DNA of 64,000 nt from Psychroflexus lacisalsi (GCF_020164495.1 NZ_JAIQYZ010000005.1:1-64000); one strand, 5' to 3'. Shown: positions 1 to 6,312, counted from the first letter of the stretch. The notes: generated by a model from the sequence alone, not told the origin. Made by a program: numbers and translations.

Positions 1-69
1 AAGGCTACCATAAACATCAAATACATCTTTACTAATGTCAACTCCATAAGTTTCTCTATATTTATTCAT
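1..69 (-). CDS. IS110-family transposase, N-terminal fragment (runs off the window)
   Basis: Read on the minus strand from the ATG at 69, the first 23 residues contain YGVDISKDVFDV. This is the first catalytic block of the DEDD (RuvC-like) domain of IS110-family transposases, which normally begin with a short leader followed by G(I/V)D(V/I)SK. The remaining roughly 300 residues lie outside the window to the left. The gene points away from the cassette array. IS110 enzymes are serine/DEDD recombinases that in the studied members are guided by a bridge RNA. Family assignment rests on one short motif, but that motif is distinctive. Whether the copy is intact cannot be seen. Confidence 0.75.
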   Translation of the reverse strand, partial: MNKYRETYGVDISKDVFDVYGSL

Positions 70-250
70 AAGAACTGATTTATGAAAGAGCATACTACCT
101 TACTCACAACAACTTAAAAACGAGATCCAAAGTCTCACAGAACTGAACGTGGTTGAGATAGTAAAAAGAGAGGGGATTATCAATGTTGACGAAGTCTAAG
201 CTTCACCGTGTATAGTAACCTTAATCCTCTCTTTTGTTCTTTCTGATTTA
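70..250 (-). ncRNA. Candidate IS110 bridge RNA / non-coding left end of the element
   Basis: The stretch directly upstream of the transposase start is non-coding on that strand and contains foldable segments. AAAAGAGAGG near 235-226 can pair with CCTCTCTTTT near 169-160, and GAGA/TCTC around 143-129 gives a second hairpin. In group IS110 elements the bridge RNA is made from the non-coding end upstream of the transposase, so position and structure fit. The exact ends, the guide loops and expression are not visible. A 37-codon open frame on the plus strand (86-199) overlaps it. Confidence 0.35.
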
Positions 251-275
251 TATCTAAATGTAATAGAAATCAAAC

Positions 276-471
276 TTAAGCCGTATATAGCTCATAGCTA
301 ATTAGTTGATTAACCGTAGTTAAAGTGTATTTGGAAAGTCGCCAAATTTTTAAATTTGACGATTTCCAACAAAAAAGATAAATAGTAAAATTTAAAAATC
401 TGGCTTGTGTTTAATCCGAAAATAATCGCTAATTTACACGCTACGAGCCATATACAATACCGTTGCCAGTA
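276..471 (+). repeat. attC-like site A (left box lost)
   Basis: The left arm GTATATAGCTCATAGC (283-298) pairs with the right arm GCTACGAGCCATATAC (440-455) with two A.C mismatches. A 6-nt spacer and the core GTTGCCA (462) follow. The AAC box expected 3 nt before the left arm is absent; the sequence there is TTAAGCC. This suggests the IS110-family element has its end close to 276-282. The middle (about 340-410) contains a second hairpin formed by complementary A+T-rich stretches. Confidence 0.7.
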
Positions 472-480
472 ATTTGAAAA

Positions 481-1284
481 ATGACAGTACTTAAAGCAAT
501 CTTACTGACTTTATTTTTGATTTTAGTTTTTGCTCTAACCCAAGTTGGATTTGGATTGTTAGTATATAAAACTGAACTAATACCTGAAAGCTACCAAACA
601 CATTACGGAATTACAATCGGGTTATCATTCATTATTGGATATTTGGTAACATTCAAAATTTTCTGGAAATCCAATTTCGGTATTAAGAAATCGCTGAAAT
701 TAAAAAAAATTGATTTTAGGTTAATACCCTATTTAATTTTAATAGTTGTCGGACTTCAATTATTGGATAGACCTTTTTGGGATTTAGAAAGAATATGGAA
801 TTTTCTAAATTACTCTGAATTCCAAACTGACATTAGCTCATTTAGTGGATTTAGACCAGCACTTTTATATAATACCATATCGATTTTAATAATCGCACCA
901 ATTTTTGAAGAGTTGTTTTTTAGAAAATTTCTATTGCAAAATTTATTAAAGAAAAACAGCAAAATAATCGGAATATTAATTTCGAGTTTGTGCTTTGCTA
1001 TTATACACATTGAAACACTATTGAATTTAGTACCAACTTTCATTTTTGGAATAATTAGCGGACTAATATTTATTAAAACCAAAAGAATAATTTATTCTAT
1101 AATTTTGCACTTTTTGGTTAATTTAATGGTTCAAACATTATATGTGTTTGACTTTACTTTTGACAGATGGTTGTTAACTTTAGATTTTAATTTTATATAT
1201 TGGGTAATGTTTTTAATCGGAATTGGAATAACATACTTTGCGACAAAAAAACTACTGGCAACAACGTATATAACTCATAGCTAG
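481..1284 (+). CDS. CPBP-family intramembrane metalloprotease (cassette cargo)
   Basis: A 267-residue, very hydrophobic protein with about seven or eight predicted membrane segments. The family motifs are all visible: EELFFR (EExxxR, about residue 144), FAIIH (FxxxH, about 172) and HFLVN (HxxxN, about 213). CPBP/Abi proteases are membrane glutamic or metal-type proteases related to CAAX prenyl proteases and to bacteriocin self-immunity proteins. The ATG at 481 lies 16 bp inside the cassette boundary. The last seven codons and the stop are read out of the attC-like site B, so the native C-terminus is probably set by the recombination site. The natural substrate is unknown. Confidence 0.85.
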   Translation: MTVLKAILLTLFLILVFALTQVGFGLLVYKTELIPESYQTHYGITIGLSFIIGYLVTFKIFWKSNFGIKKSLKLKKIDFRLIPYLILIVVGLQLLDRPFWDLERIWNFLNYSEFQTDISSFSGFRPALLYNTISILIIAPIFEELFFRKFLLQNLLKKNSKIIGILISSLCFAIIHIETLLNLVPTFIFGIISGLIFIKTKRIIYSIILHFLVNLMVQTLYVFDFTFDRWLLTLDFNFIYWVMFLIGIGITYFATKKLLATTYITHS

Positions 1285-1454
1285 TCAGTTGCCTAATCGA
1301 AGTTAAGGCATATTTGCGAGTCCGCCAAATTTTTAAATTTGGCTTATTAGTAAAAAAAGATAATAAGAAAAATTTAAAAATTCGGCTCGTGCTTCATCCG
1401 AAAATAATTGTTTAATTTGCACGCTACGAGCCATATACAGAGACGTTGTAATTT
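1253..1454 (+). repeat. attC-like site B
   Basis: TACTGGCAAC (1253-1262) is the reverse complement of the 5' end of its own cassette (462-471). It is followed by 3 nt, the left arm GTATATAACTCATAGC (1266-1281), a variable middle with an A+T-rich hairpin, the right arm GCTACGAGCCATATAC (1423-1438), 6 nt and GTTG (1445). The arms pair at 13 of 16 positions and the three mismatches are A.C. Sites A and B are close copies of each other over most of their length. Confidence 0.8.
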
Positions 1455-1482
1455 AGGGCTCAGAAAAAATTAATTGAAAATA

Positions 1483-1929
1483 ATGAATTATAGAAAAATA
1501 TTTCAAGTTATAAGTTATCTACAATATCCATTTATTTTGCTCGCACTATATTTCGCGGCTAAACCCTATTTCAATGGGTTTGATTATTTAGTTAAAAATC
1601 CTGACATTGTTTTTTACAATTACAATTATGTTTTGATCTTTATCGGACTTGGTTTTAGTTTTTCTACACTTCAGGACACAACCAAAACACAAAATAATTT
1701 TTCGAAAAAAATATGGGAAAATCCGAAAAAAGGAAAGTTATTTATTGGAATATTATCATTTTTCACCTTCATAATTCTGACCTTTGGAATCTTTGGATAT
1801 TTTATTACAAACAATGAAAATATCCAACAATTATCATTCGGAACAATAATATTAGGAATTGGATTTATCGGATTTTTAAAGACTGGTTTAGATGTATTTG
1901 AAAATCATAGATTAGAAAAAAAAAACTAA
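1483..1929 (+). CDS. Hypothetical four-segment membrane protein (cassette cargo)
   Basis: A 148-residue protein with four likely membrane segments (about 8-25, 47-62, 87-108 and 118-136) and a Lys/Asn-rich C-terminal tail. The ATG at 1483 was preferred over the in-frame TTG at 1474 because it gives the usual MNYRKI start with no loss of sequence. The gene lies 38 bp inside a cassette that starts with GTTGTAATTTAGGG at 1445. It shares that cassette with the small gene at 1999; there is no att-like site between them. I do not recognise a family. Low G+C matches the rest of the array. Confidence 0.65.
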   Translation: MNYRKIFQVISYLQYPFILLALYFAAKPYFNGFDYLVKNPDIVFYNYNYVLIFIGLGFSFSTLQDTTKTQNNFSKKIWENPKKGKLFIGILSFFTFIILTFGIFGYFITNNENIQQLSFGTIILGIGFIGFLKTGLDVFENHRLEKKN

Positions 1930-1998
1930 ACAAAATAACGTATAACCGAGACCTTTTAAGTGAAAGCAAATTATTAAAATTTAAAAAAAGTATATAAA

Positions 1999-2193
1999 AT
2001 GAGTAAAAGAAAAATTGGTTTAGTCATTATGATACTTGCAATTTTCATAATAGGAATAGGAATTGGTTTAAAACTCAACAACTCTGAATTGAATACTAAT
2101 TTGTTTTTAATTGTGGGTTTAATTCTTAATGGTATTGGACTATTGATTTTAGTTACAGCCAAGAAAAAAACGGATAAGCAAATTGAAAATTAA
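1999..2193 (+). CDS. Small two-segment membrane protein (cassette cargo)
   Basis: A 64-residue protein made almost entirely of two hydrophobic segments (about residues 6-24 and 35-53) separated by a short polar turn, with Lys-rich ends. It begins 69 bp after the stop of the preceding membrane gene, inside the same cassette. Its downstream boundary is CCCCAAAATACAAC (2288-2301), the near-complement (12 of 14) of the cassette start at 1445. No family is recognised. Short hydrophobic proteins of this kind could be toxins, immunity proteins or subunits of a membrane complex with the neighbour, but nothing in the sequence decides this. Confidence 0.55.
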   Translation: MSKRKIGLVIMILAIFIIGIGIGLKLNNSELNTNLFLIVGLILNGIGLLILVTAKKKTDKQIEN

Positions 2194-2287
2194 TTTCTGA
2201 ATGTAATATGTTTATGATAGCAAATTTAATTTGCTGATTTTACTCAGATATATAAAAAATTTATTTTAATACATACTTAGAATATCG

Positions 2288-2430
2288 CCCCAAAATACAA
2301 CATCGGTTAAGCGCAAATAGCGGGCTTAGTCGAAAAAGTGTATTTTAGATACTTATCAAAAAACAACTAAGCCGACAAGAACGTGTCCCTACTCCACGCT
2401 ACTTGCCTTAACCAAGACCGTTGCATTTAA
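2288..2430 (+). repeat. attC-like site C (with one bulged base in the left arm)
   Basis: The box CCCCAAAATACAAC (2288-2301), then 3 nt, then the left arm GGTTAAGCGCAAATAGC (2305-2321). The right arm GCTACTTGCCTTAACC (2398-2413) is followed by 6 nt and the core GTTGCAT (2420). The left arm is one base longer than the right, leaving one extra-helical C (G on the bottom strand). Canonical attC sites also carry extra-helical bases opposite the left arm. The arm sequence differs from sites A and B, but the geometry is the same. Inner GGCTTAGT/AACTAAGCC (about 2323 and 2374) extends the fold. Confidence 0.75.
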
Positions 2431-2729
2431 TTGAGACGCCTTTTTGGAGCGGATGTAGTTCTGAAGTTTAAAATGGATGATATGGGCACGCTAGTGCTCA
2501 AGTCTTTTGCGATTAGCATCGTGAAAATGTATTTTCAAACGTTGATAACGTCCTAAAGACTTAATGAAGTTAGCGAATAAAATTGACAAAGTCAAGTGAG
2601 CTAACTCAATATCAGTCATATACAGTTCAGAACTAGGGCTCTTGGTACTCTCCTTATACCAGCATAAAGATAATACCAAGAGCGCATCCTGTGTCTTTTA
2701 TTGGCAGGCGAACGGGAAAGCGTCTCAAC
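2431..2729. mobile_element. About 300-bp element with terminal inverted repeats inside cassette 3
   Basis: TTGAGACGCC at 2431 and GCGTCTCAA at 2720-2728 form terminal inverted repeats (9 exact bases, weaker similarity beyond). Between them, on the minus strand, lies a 62-codon frame (2679-2491, TTG start) that reads like protein but that I cannot assign; it could be the tail of a decayed transposase. It may be a MITE or IS remnant inserted in a cassette, or the whole cassette cargo. Target-site duplication is not obvious. Confidence 0.4.
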
Positions 2730-2783
2730 TCCGTTACTCTAGCGCTATTGAAACATACACTCTCAAAAGGATAGCGAGAGCAA

Positions 2784-2918
2784 CTAAACACAACTGGCGA
2801 ATATAACCCATACCTCCTCCGTCATGTTTTAATAAACTATTACAATTGGAAGAATTGTAGTAGTTTTACATTAAGGTCTTGACTCGGTACGGGTCATATC
2901 CGCTTTACGTTACCCAAC
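2784..2918 (+). repeat. attC-like site D
   Basis: The box CTAAACACAAC (2784-2794) is partly complementary to the start of cassette 3 (GTTGCATTTAA at 2420; mismatches are A.C). After 2 nt comes the left arm GCGAATATAACCCATACC (2797-2814), which pairs with GGTACGGGTCATATCCGC (2886-2903) at 15 of 18 positions. All three mismatches are A.C and become G.T wobbles on the bottom strand. A 5-nt spacer and the core GTTACCC (2909) follow. Confidence 0.75.
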
Positions 2919-2942
2919 ATTTGAATAAAAAACCGGAATTTA

Positions 2943-3359
2943 ATGAAAAAAACAATCGGAATTGGAGTTTTATTTCTGTCAATTATTTCTTGCGGATATT
3001 TATTCCAACTTGAAAACGATGAAAAATTGGCGAAAAAAATTGAAACAGAACTGAACTCTGAAAATGGAGCGGTTGATTTTGCGAAAATGACCGATTTTGA
3101 TTGGGACAGCTTAATAATTCTTGGACCTTATACTACGATAGAAAATGTCGAAGATGAATTTAACTTAAATCTTGCAAATATCAGACAGAACGGAATTCAC
3201 TATTCTGATTATTATGATTTAATCGTTTTCTTAAAAGACAAAAAATCGGTCAAAATTATTGAGCTTAATAGAGCATTAAGTTCACAACGGAGAATTATTA
3301 AAAAAGAGGAAAGTAAATTTAAAACTGGAGAAGACGGAATAATAAAACTGACCGAATAA
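2943..3359 (+). CDS. Hypothetical lipoprotein (cassette cargo)
   Basis: A 138-residue protein with a lipoprotein signal (Lys-rich start, hydrophobic core, LSIISC lipobox with Cys at about residue 17). The mature part is hydrophilic and rich in Lys, Glu and Asp, without internal membrane segments. The gene fills its cassette: the 5' boundary GTTACCCAAC is at 2909-2918 and the 3' boundary GTTGGGTAAC at 3364-3373, five bases after the stop. I recognise no family. Similar short lipoproteins dominate the cargo of this array, which suggests periplasmic or surface roles, but that is inference. Confidence 0.7.
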   Translation: MKKTIGIGVLFLSIISCGYLFQLENDEKLAKKIETELNSENGAVDFAKMTDFDWDSLIILGPYTTIENVEDEFNLNLANIRQNGIHYSDYYDLIVFLKDKKSVKIIELNRALSSQRRIIKKEESKFKTGEDGIIKLTE

Positions 3360-3363
3360 AAAC

Positions 3364-3501
3364 GTTGGGTAACACCATATATAAGCTATGGCTTGGTCTG
3401 TCCTCACTTGGAAAATCCTGCGGATTTCCCAAAGTTAGTTTATATTTGGAGAGGTTCGTGCCAAAACACGCCACAGCTCATATACAAATCCGTTACCACA
3501 C
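3364..3501 (+). repeat. attC-like site E
   Basis: GTTGGGTAAC (3364-3373) is the exact complement of the cassette start at 2909. After 3 nt comes the left arm ATATATAAGCTATGGC (3377-3392), pairing with GCCACAGCTCATATAC (3470-3485) at 13 of 16 positions, the three mismatches again A.C. A 6-nt spacer and the core GTTACCACAC (3492-3501) follow. The middle contains a second complementary pair, GGAAAATCC (3410) and GGATTTCCC (3422). Confidence 0.8.
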
Positions 3502-3503
3502 AT

Positions 3504-4103
3504 ATGAGAAAAACGATATTACTTTTAATAATTGCAATTATCTTTACGAATTGTGCTAAATCTCAATCTGAATTGAGCTTTTTGGCGAATGAATTATGTA
3601 ATTCTTTCGAGGAATCTGATTTAAAAAAATCTAATAAGAAGCTTTTTAAACTCATTCAGAATAAATCGAATGAAATCTATAATAAGTATCCGAAAAAATT
3701 AGATTCTCTAACAGAAGAACTGAAAAAAAAATATCCTGACAAAAATCAACAAGAAATAGCTTTAACGGTTGGTAACGAAATTTCTTTGTTTGCAATTGAA
3801 AAGTGCCCGATTTTTCAAAAGATAACCCAAAAAATAGCAGTTCCCGAACCTAATAAAAACAAAAAATCAATAACAAATGTTACGGATGAATTATGTGAAC
3901 TACTGAATAATAGTTCGGACAAAAACACTTCTGCTCTAAATAAAATTGTGGATGACAAACTGTTTGACCTTGTATTTCAGAATAAGGAACTGATTGAGAA
4001 AGAATATGGAAACTTTGGTAGTTCGGAATATAAAACTGACTTAAACGCAAATCTTATGAAAAATTGTGATATCTACTATAAATTGATAATGGGGGAAAAT
4101 TAA
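3504..4103 (+). CDS. Hypothetical lipoprotein (cassette cargo)
   Basis: A 199-residue protein starting at the ATG at 3504, directly after the cassette boundary GTTACCACAC. The open frame extends back to 3393, but that part lies inside attC-like site E and is rejected. The N-terminus is a lipoprotein signal with IIFTNC (Cys about residue 18). The mature region is hydrophilic and contains two short similar blocks, each with an (E/D)LC(N/E) motif (about residues 30 and 131) and a later KCP or NCD motif. It may therefore be two copies of one small helical domain with conserved cysteines. The family is not recognised. The 3' boundary GTGTGGTAAC is at 4112-4121. Confidence 0.65.
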   Translation: MRKTILLLIIAIIFTNCAKSQSELSFLANELCNSFEESDLKKSNKKLFKLIQNKSNEIYNKYPKKLDSLTEELKKKYPDKNQQEIALTVGNEISLFAIEKCPIFQKITQKIAVPEPNKNKKSITNVTDELCELLNNSSDKNTSALNKIVDDKLFDLVFQNKELIEKEYGNFGSSEYKTDLNANLMKNCDIYYKLIMGEN

Positions 4104-4111
4104 TAAAATAC

Positions 4112-4290
4112 GTGTGGTAACAAAGAACTGAAGTGAAAACAACTCTTTTCTTATTTAATTTGAGACAAAAAAATATTTCAGGCTCACAAATTCCTAACAT
4201 AGATTCTTTGAACTTTTTTCCTCAAGTTCGTCCCCTTTTGCCATCTTTAATCCCAACGTAGCTAACGATAGACAATTCAGTTGGCAACAA
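4112..4290 (+). repeat. attC-like site F (degenerate)
   Basis: It begins with GTGTGGTAAC, the exact complement of the start of cassette 5, and ends with the core GTTGGCAAC at 4280. The inner arms seen in other sites are not clear here. Only AACTGAA (4125-4131) and TTCAGTT (4276-4282) pair. The site may be decayed or the product of a deletion. Confidence 0.45.
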
Positions 4291-4354
4291 GCTGAACCCA
4301 AGATTCTGTATTCAATAACCCAAAGCAACCTTTTGGTATACATCTCATCTTAAA

Positions 4355-4792
4355 ATAAAAATCGTTACGAAGTTTTTCAATTTAAATAAGGCATATATAT
4401 TATTCATTGTTATTGTAACAAGTAGTTGTAGTAAAAATAGCGATGATATAATCATTGAACCAGCAGGTTCAGCAGAGTATTTTATAAATAATGAAACAAA
4501 TAAAGATATTCTTATAATTTACCAAAAATCAGAAGAACTAGGATTCGAAATAGACACAACCGATGTTATAGAAAAAAACACTTCTTTCAAAATTTTTGAA
4601 GATGGAATAATTGGAGTCAATCCAGTCCCTAAAAATTCATTTAGTGAAATTAAATTTTATGAATTACCTGATTTGATTACTCCTTTTTCAATGTTATCAC
4701 CAGTTGAAAATGAAGATTGGACGGTCATCAATCAAGATTTAGGAAGTTCAGGGTATGGATTAACAACTTATGAAATTAAATTGACTGATTAA
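4355..4792 (+). CDS. Hypothetical lipoprotein lacking a normal start codon (cassette cargo)
   Basis: An intact frame of 145 codons encodes a lipoprotein signal (IVIVTSSC, Cys about residue 27 from the proposed start) and a hydrophilic mature domain. There is no ATG, GTG or TTG between the upstream stop at 4316 and the lipobox. The codon at 4355 is ATA in the context AAA-ATA-AAA-ATC, exactly where an ATG followed by Lys-Ile would be expected. Either ATA/ATT is used inefficiently or the start codon has mutated in an otherwise intact gene. The cassette boundaries are GTTGGCAAC (4280) and GTTACCAAC (4816), with one mismatch. No family is recognised. Confidence 0.55.
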   Translation: MKIVTKFFNLNKAYILFIVIVTSSCSKNSDDIIIEPAGSAEYFINNETNKDILIIYQKSEELGFEIDTTDVIEKNTSFKIFEDGIIGVNPVPKNSFSEIKFYELPDLITPFSMLSPVENEDWTVINQDLGSSGYGLTTYEIKLTD

Positions 4793-4815
4793 AGGTTAAT
4801 ATAACATAAAAGCCA

Positions 4816-4957
4816 GTTACCAACAGTGTATAATCGCAATCATGGCAGATTCGACTACGCCCGAATCCACTCGGAATTGCTAACTTCATTGCAAAACCGA
4901 AAATTAACGCATATTAATCCGTAACTGACGGTGATATGAGACCGTTGGCAACAATTA
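4816..4957 (+). repeat. attC-like site G
   Basis: GTTACCAAC (4816-4824) matches the complement of the previous cassette start at 8 of 9 positions. A weak arm pair is present (around GTATAATCGCAATCA near 4828 and TGACGGTGATAT near 4926). The usual GAGACC spacer and the core GTTGGCAACAATTA (4944-4957) follow. It is more diverged than sites A to E. Confidence 0.55.
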
Positions 4958-4966
4958 GAAAACACA

Positions 4967-6076
4967 ATGAAAATATTAGATATTAATATTATGAGTCTAT
5001 TTACAAGATTATTAAGTATGATGCTTTTAATTATCTTGACTAATTCTTGTAAGGGACGAGAAACAGAGAATATAGACAATAAAAAAGTTAATTCGAGTCA
5101 ACCAAGTATAGAGAAACATAAACCTTTCATTTACACAAACTCAAAACAACATTCTACTTTAAATGGGATCGTTAGGGAATTTGTATGGCAAATTTATCAA
5201 GATAGAAAAGGAAATTATTGGTTTGGAACTAACCACGATGGTATTCTCGTCTATGATAATAATTCAATTATTCAATATACTTCAAAAGATGGAATAGGTG
5301 GAAATGCAGTAAGAGCTATAACCGAGGACAAAATTGGGAATATTTGGTTTGGCACATCAAATGGTTTAACGAAATACAATGGAAAAGAATTTACTAACTA
5401 CACAATAGATGACGGACTAATTGACAATGAAGTTTGGGCAATTGAAGTTGACAATACGGGAACAATTTGGATTGGCACAGTTGGAGGTGTAAGTAAATTT
5501 GACGGAAATAATTTTGAGACTCTCGAAGTTCCAAAACCTAATGTTCCTAACGCCAAACCTATGCTATCTAAAAATAGAGTCAATGATATTTTAATTGATA
5601 AAAATGGACATTTTTGGTTTGTTAACGATAGCTACGGCATCACAAAATTCAATGGTAGTCAATATGAATTTTTCACAACTGAAAATGGGCTGACCGACAA
5701 TAATGTGGCTGACCTTTTTGAAGATAGTCAAGGAAATATTTGGATAGGAACTTATTATGGAGGTGTAAGTAAATTTGATAGCAAGACTTTTACAAACTTC
5801 ACAAAAGAAGGAATAATTAAGGGAATAGAGACCTATAATTTTTGTGAAGACAAAACAGGTAATATTTGGTTTTCCGCAGAAAATTATGGTGTATATAGTT
5901 ATAACGGAAAAGATTTTACCCAATTCACAATGAAAGACGGACTAGCCACAAATACAATTCAAACAATTTATGAAGACAAAAAGGGGCAAATGTGGTTTAG
6001 CACTTGGGAAGGAATAAGCCTTTATGATGGAAAAGAAATAACCAATGTCGCTGAAAAAGAACCTTGGACAAAATAA
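4967..6076 (+). CDS. Beta-propeller lipoprotein of the two-component-regulator propeller type (cassette cargo)
   Basis: A 369-residue protein. A lipoprotein signal ends in LIILTNSC (Cys about residue 28; an in-frame ATG at 4991 is an equally plausible start). The rest is a run of about seven repeats of roughly 42 residues with the Reg_prop signature, e.g. DKIGNIWFGTSNGLTKYNG and DSQGNIWIGTYYGGVSKFD. In hybrid two-component sensors these repeats form periplasmic propellers upstream of a kinase. Here no kinase or membrane helix follows, so this is a free, lipid-anchored propeller. It is the largest cargo gene in the array, bounded by the perfect 14-nt inverted pair at 4944-4957 and 6079-6092. 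Confidence 0.85.
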   Translation: MKILDINIMSLFTRLLSMMLLIILTNSCKGRETENIDNKKVNSSQPSIEKHKPFIYTNSKQHSTLNGIVREFVWQIYQDRKGNYWFGTNHDGILVYDNNSIIQYTSKDGIGGNAVRAITEDKIGNIWFGTSNGLTKYNGKEFTNYTIDDGLIDNEVWAIEVDNTGTIWIGTVGGVSKFDGNNFETLEVPKPNVPNAKPMLSKNRVNDILIDKNGHFWFVNDSYGITKFNGSQYEFFTTENGLTDNNVADLFEDSQGNIWIGTYYGGVSKFDSKTFTNFTKEGIIKGIETYNFCEDKTGNIWFSAENYGVYSYNGKDFTQFTMKDGLATNTIQTIYEDKKGQMWFSTWEGISLYDGKEITNVAEKEPWTK

Positions 6077-6078
6077 AA

Positions 6079-6092
6079 TAATTGTTGCCAAC
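6079..6092 (+). repeat. Orphan 3' cassette box, end of the array
   Basis: TAATTGTTGCCAAC is the exact reverse complement of the cassette 7 start (4944-4957). No attC-like arm or GTTR core follows. The sequence turns into ordinary intergenic DNA (6093-6312) with a loop-less palindrome AAAACGATCGTTTT at 6106-6119. The array is therefore cut off here. Confidence 0.65.
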
Positions 6093-6312
6093 ATTCAACC
6101 CTGTAAAAACGATCGTTTTGATTTTCAATAAGACTCAAAATTTATTTTCGTTTAGATTTCGTTTAATTTTTGATTAAACTTGATATTTCTTTGGGCAAAT
6201 ATTCTATTTCTGATGAAAAAATATCTCCTAAAAACCTTAGACAAAACATCTTGTTAAGACGTCTAGCTTTAGCCCATTAAATCTTTATTTTCGCCATTCA
6301 AAAGTTACAGAA

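Larger units (their letters stand above)
276..6092 (+). mobile_element. Integron-like gene-cassette array without a visible integrase
   Basis: Seven cassettes follow one another: 462-1262, 1445-2301, 2420-2794, 2909-3373, 3492-4121, 4280-4824 and 4944-6092. All cargo genes read on the plus strand. Each cassette starts with GTTR plus a few cassette-specific bases and ends with the reverse complement of those bases. Examples are GTTGCCAGTA/TACTGGCAAC, GTTACCACAC/GTGTGGTAAC and the 14-nt pair GTTGGCAACAATTA/TAATTGTTGCCAAC. Between cassettes lie palindromic sites with constant spacing. This is the topology of integron cassettes with attC sites, where the start of an integrated cassette is complementary to the first box of its own attC. 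Differences from textbook attC: the core is (C)GTTR rather than strict GTTRRRY, and several sites are long (up to about 200 bp). No tyrosine recombinase gene is in the window. Confidence 0.75.

Noticed and set aside
86..199. A 37-codon open frame on the plus strand ending INVDEV, opposite the IS110 leader
   Set aside because: It has no start codon, overlaps the likely non-coding end of the element, and its length can occur by chance. It could be the tail of a gene interrupted by the element, but nothing confirms it.
2491..2679. Minus-strand 62-residue frame within the inverted-repeat element as a gene
   Set aside because: TTG start, no recognised family, and embedded in an element with terminal repeats. 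Kept only as a possible transposase remnant.
3393..3503. Upstream extension of the lipoprotein gene at 3504
   Set aside because: It lies inside attC-like site E and would place the signal peptide in the middle of the protein.
276..6092. CRISPR array as an explanation of the regularly repeated sites
   Set aside because: The repeats are long, imperfect and palindromic, the intervals hold whole genes of varied length, and no cas genes are present.
6106..6119. AAAACGATCGTTTT as a terminator at the end of the cassette array
   Set aside because: A perfect palindrome without a loop and with weak A/T pairs is not a convincing hairpin.
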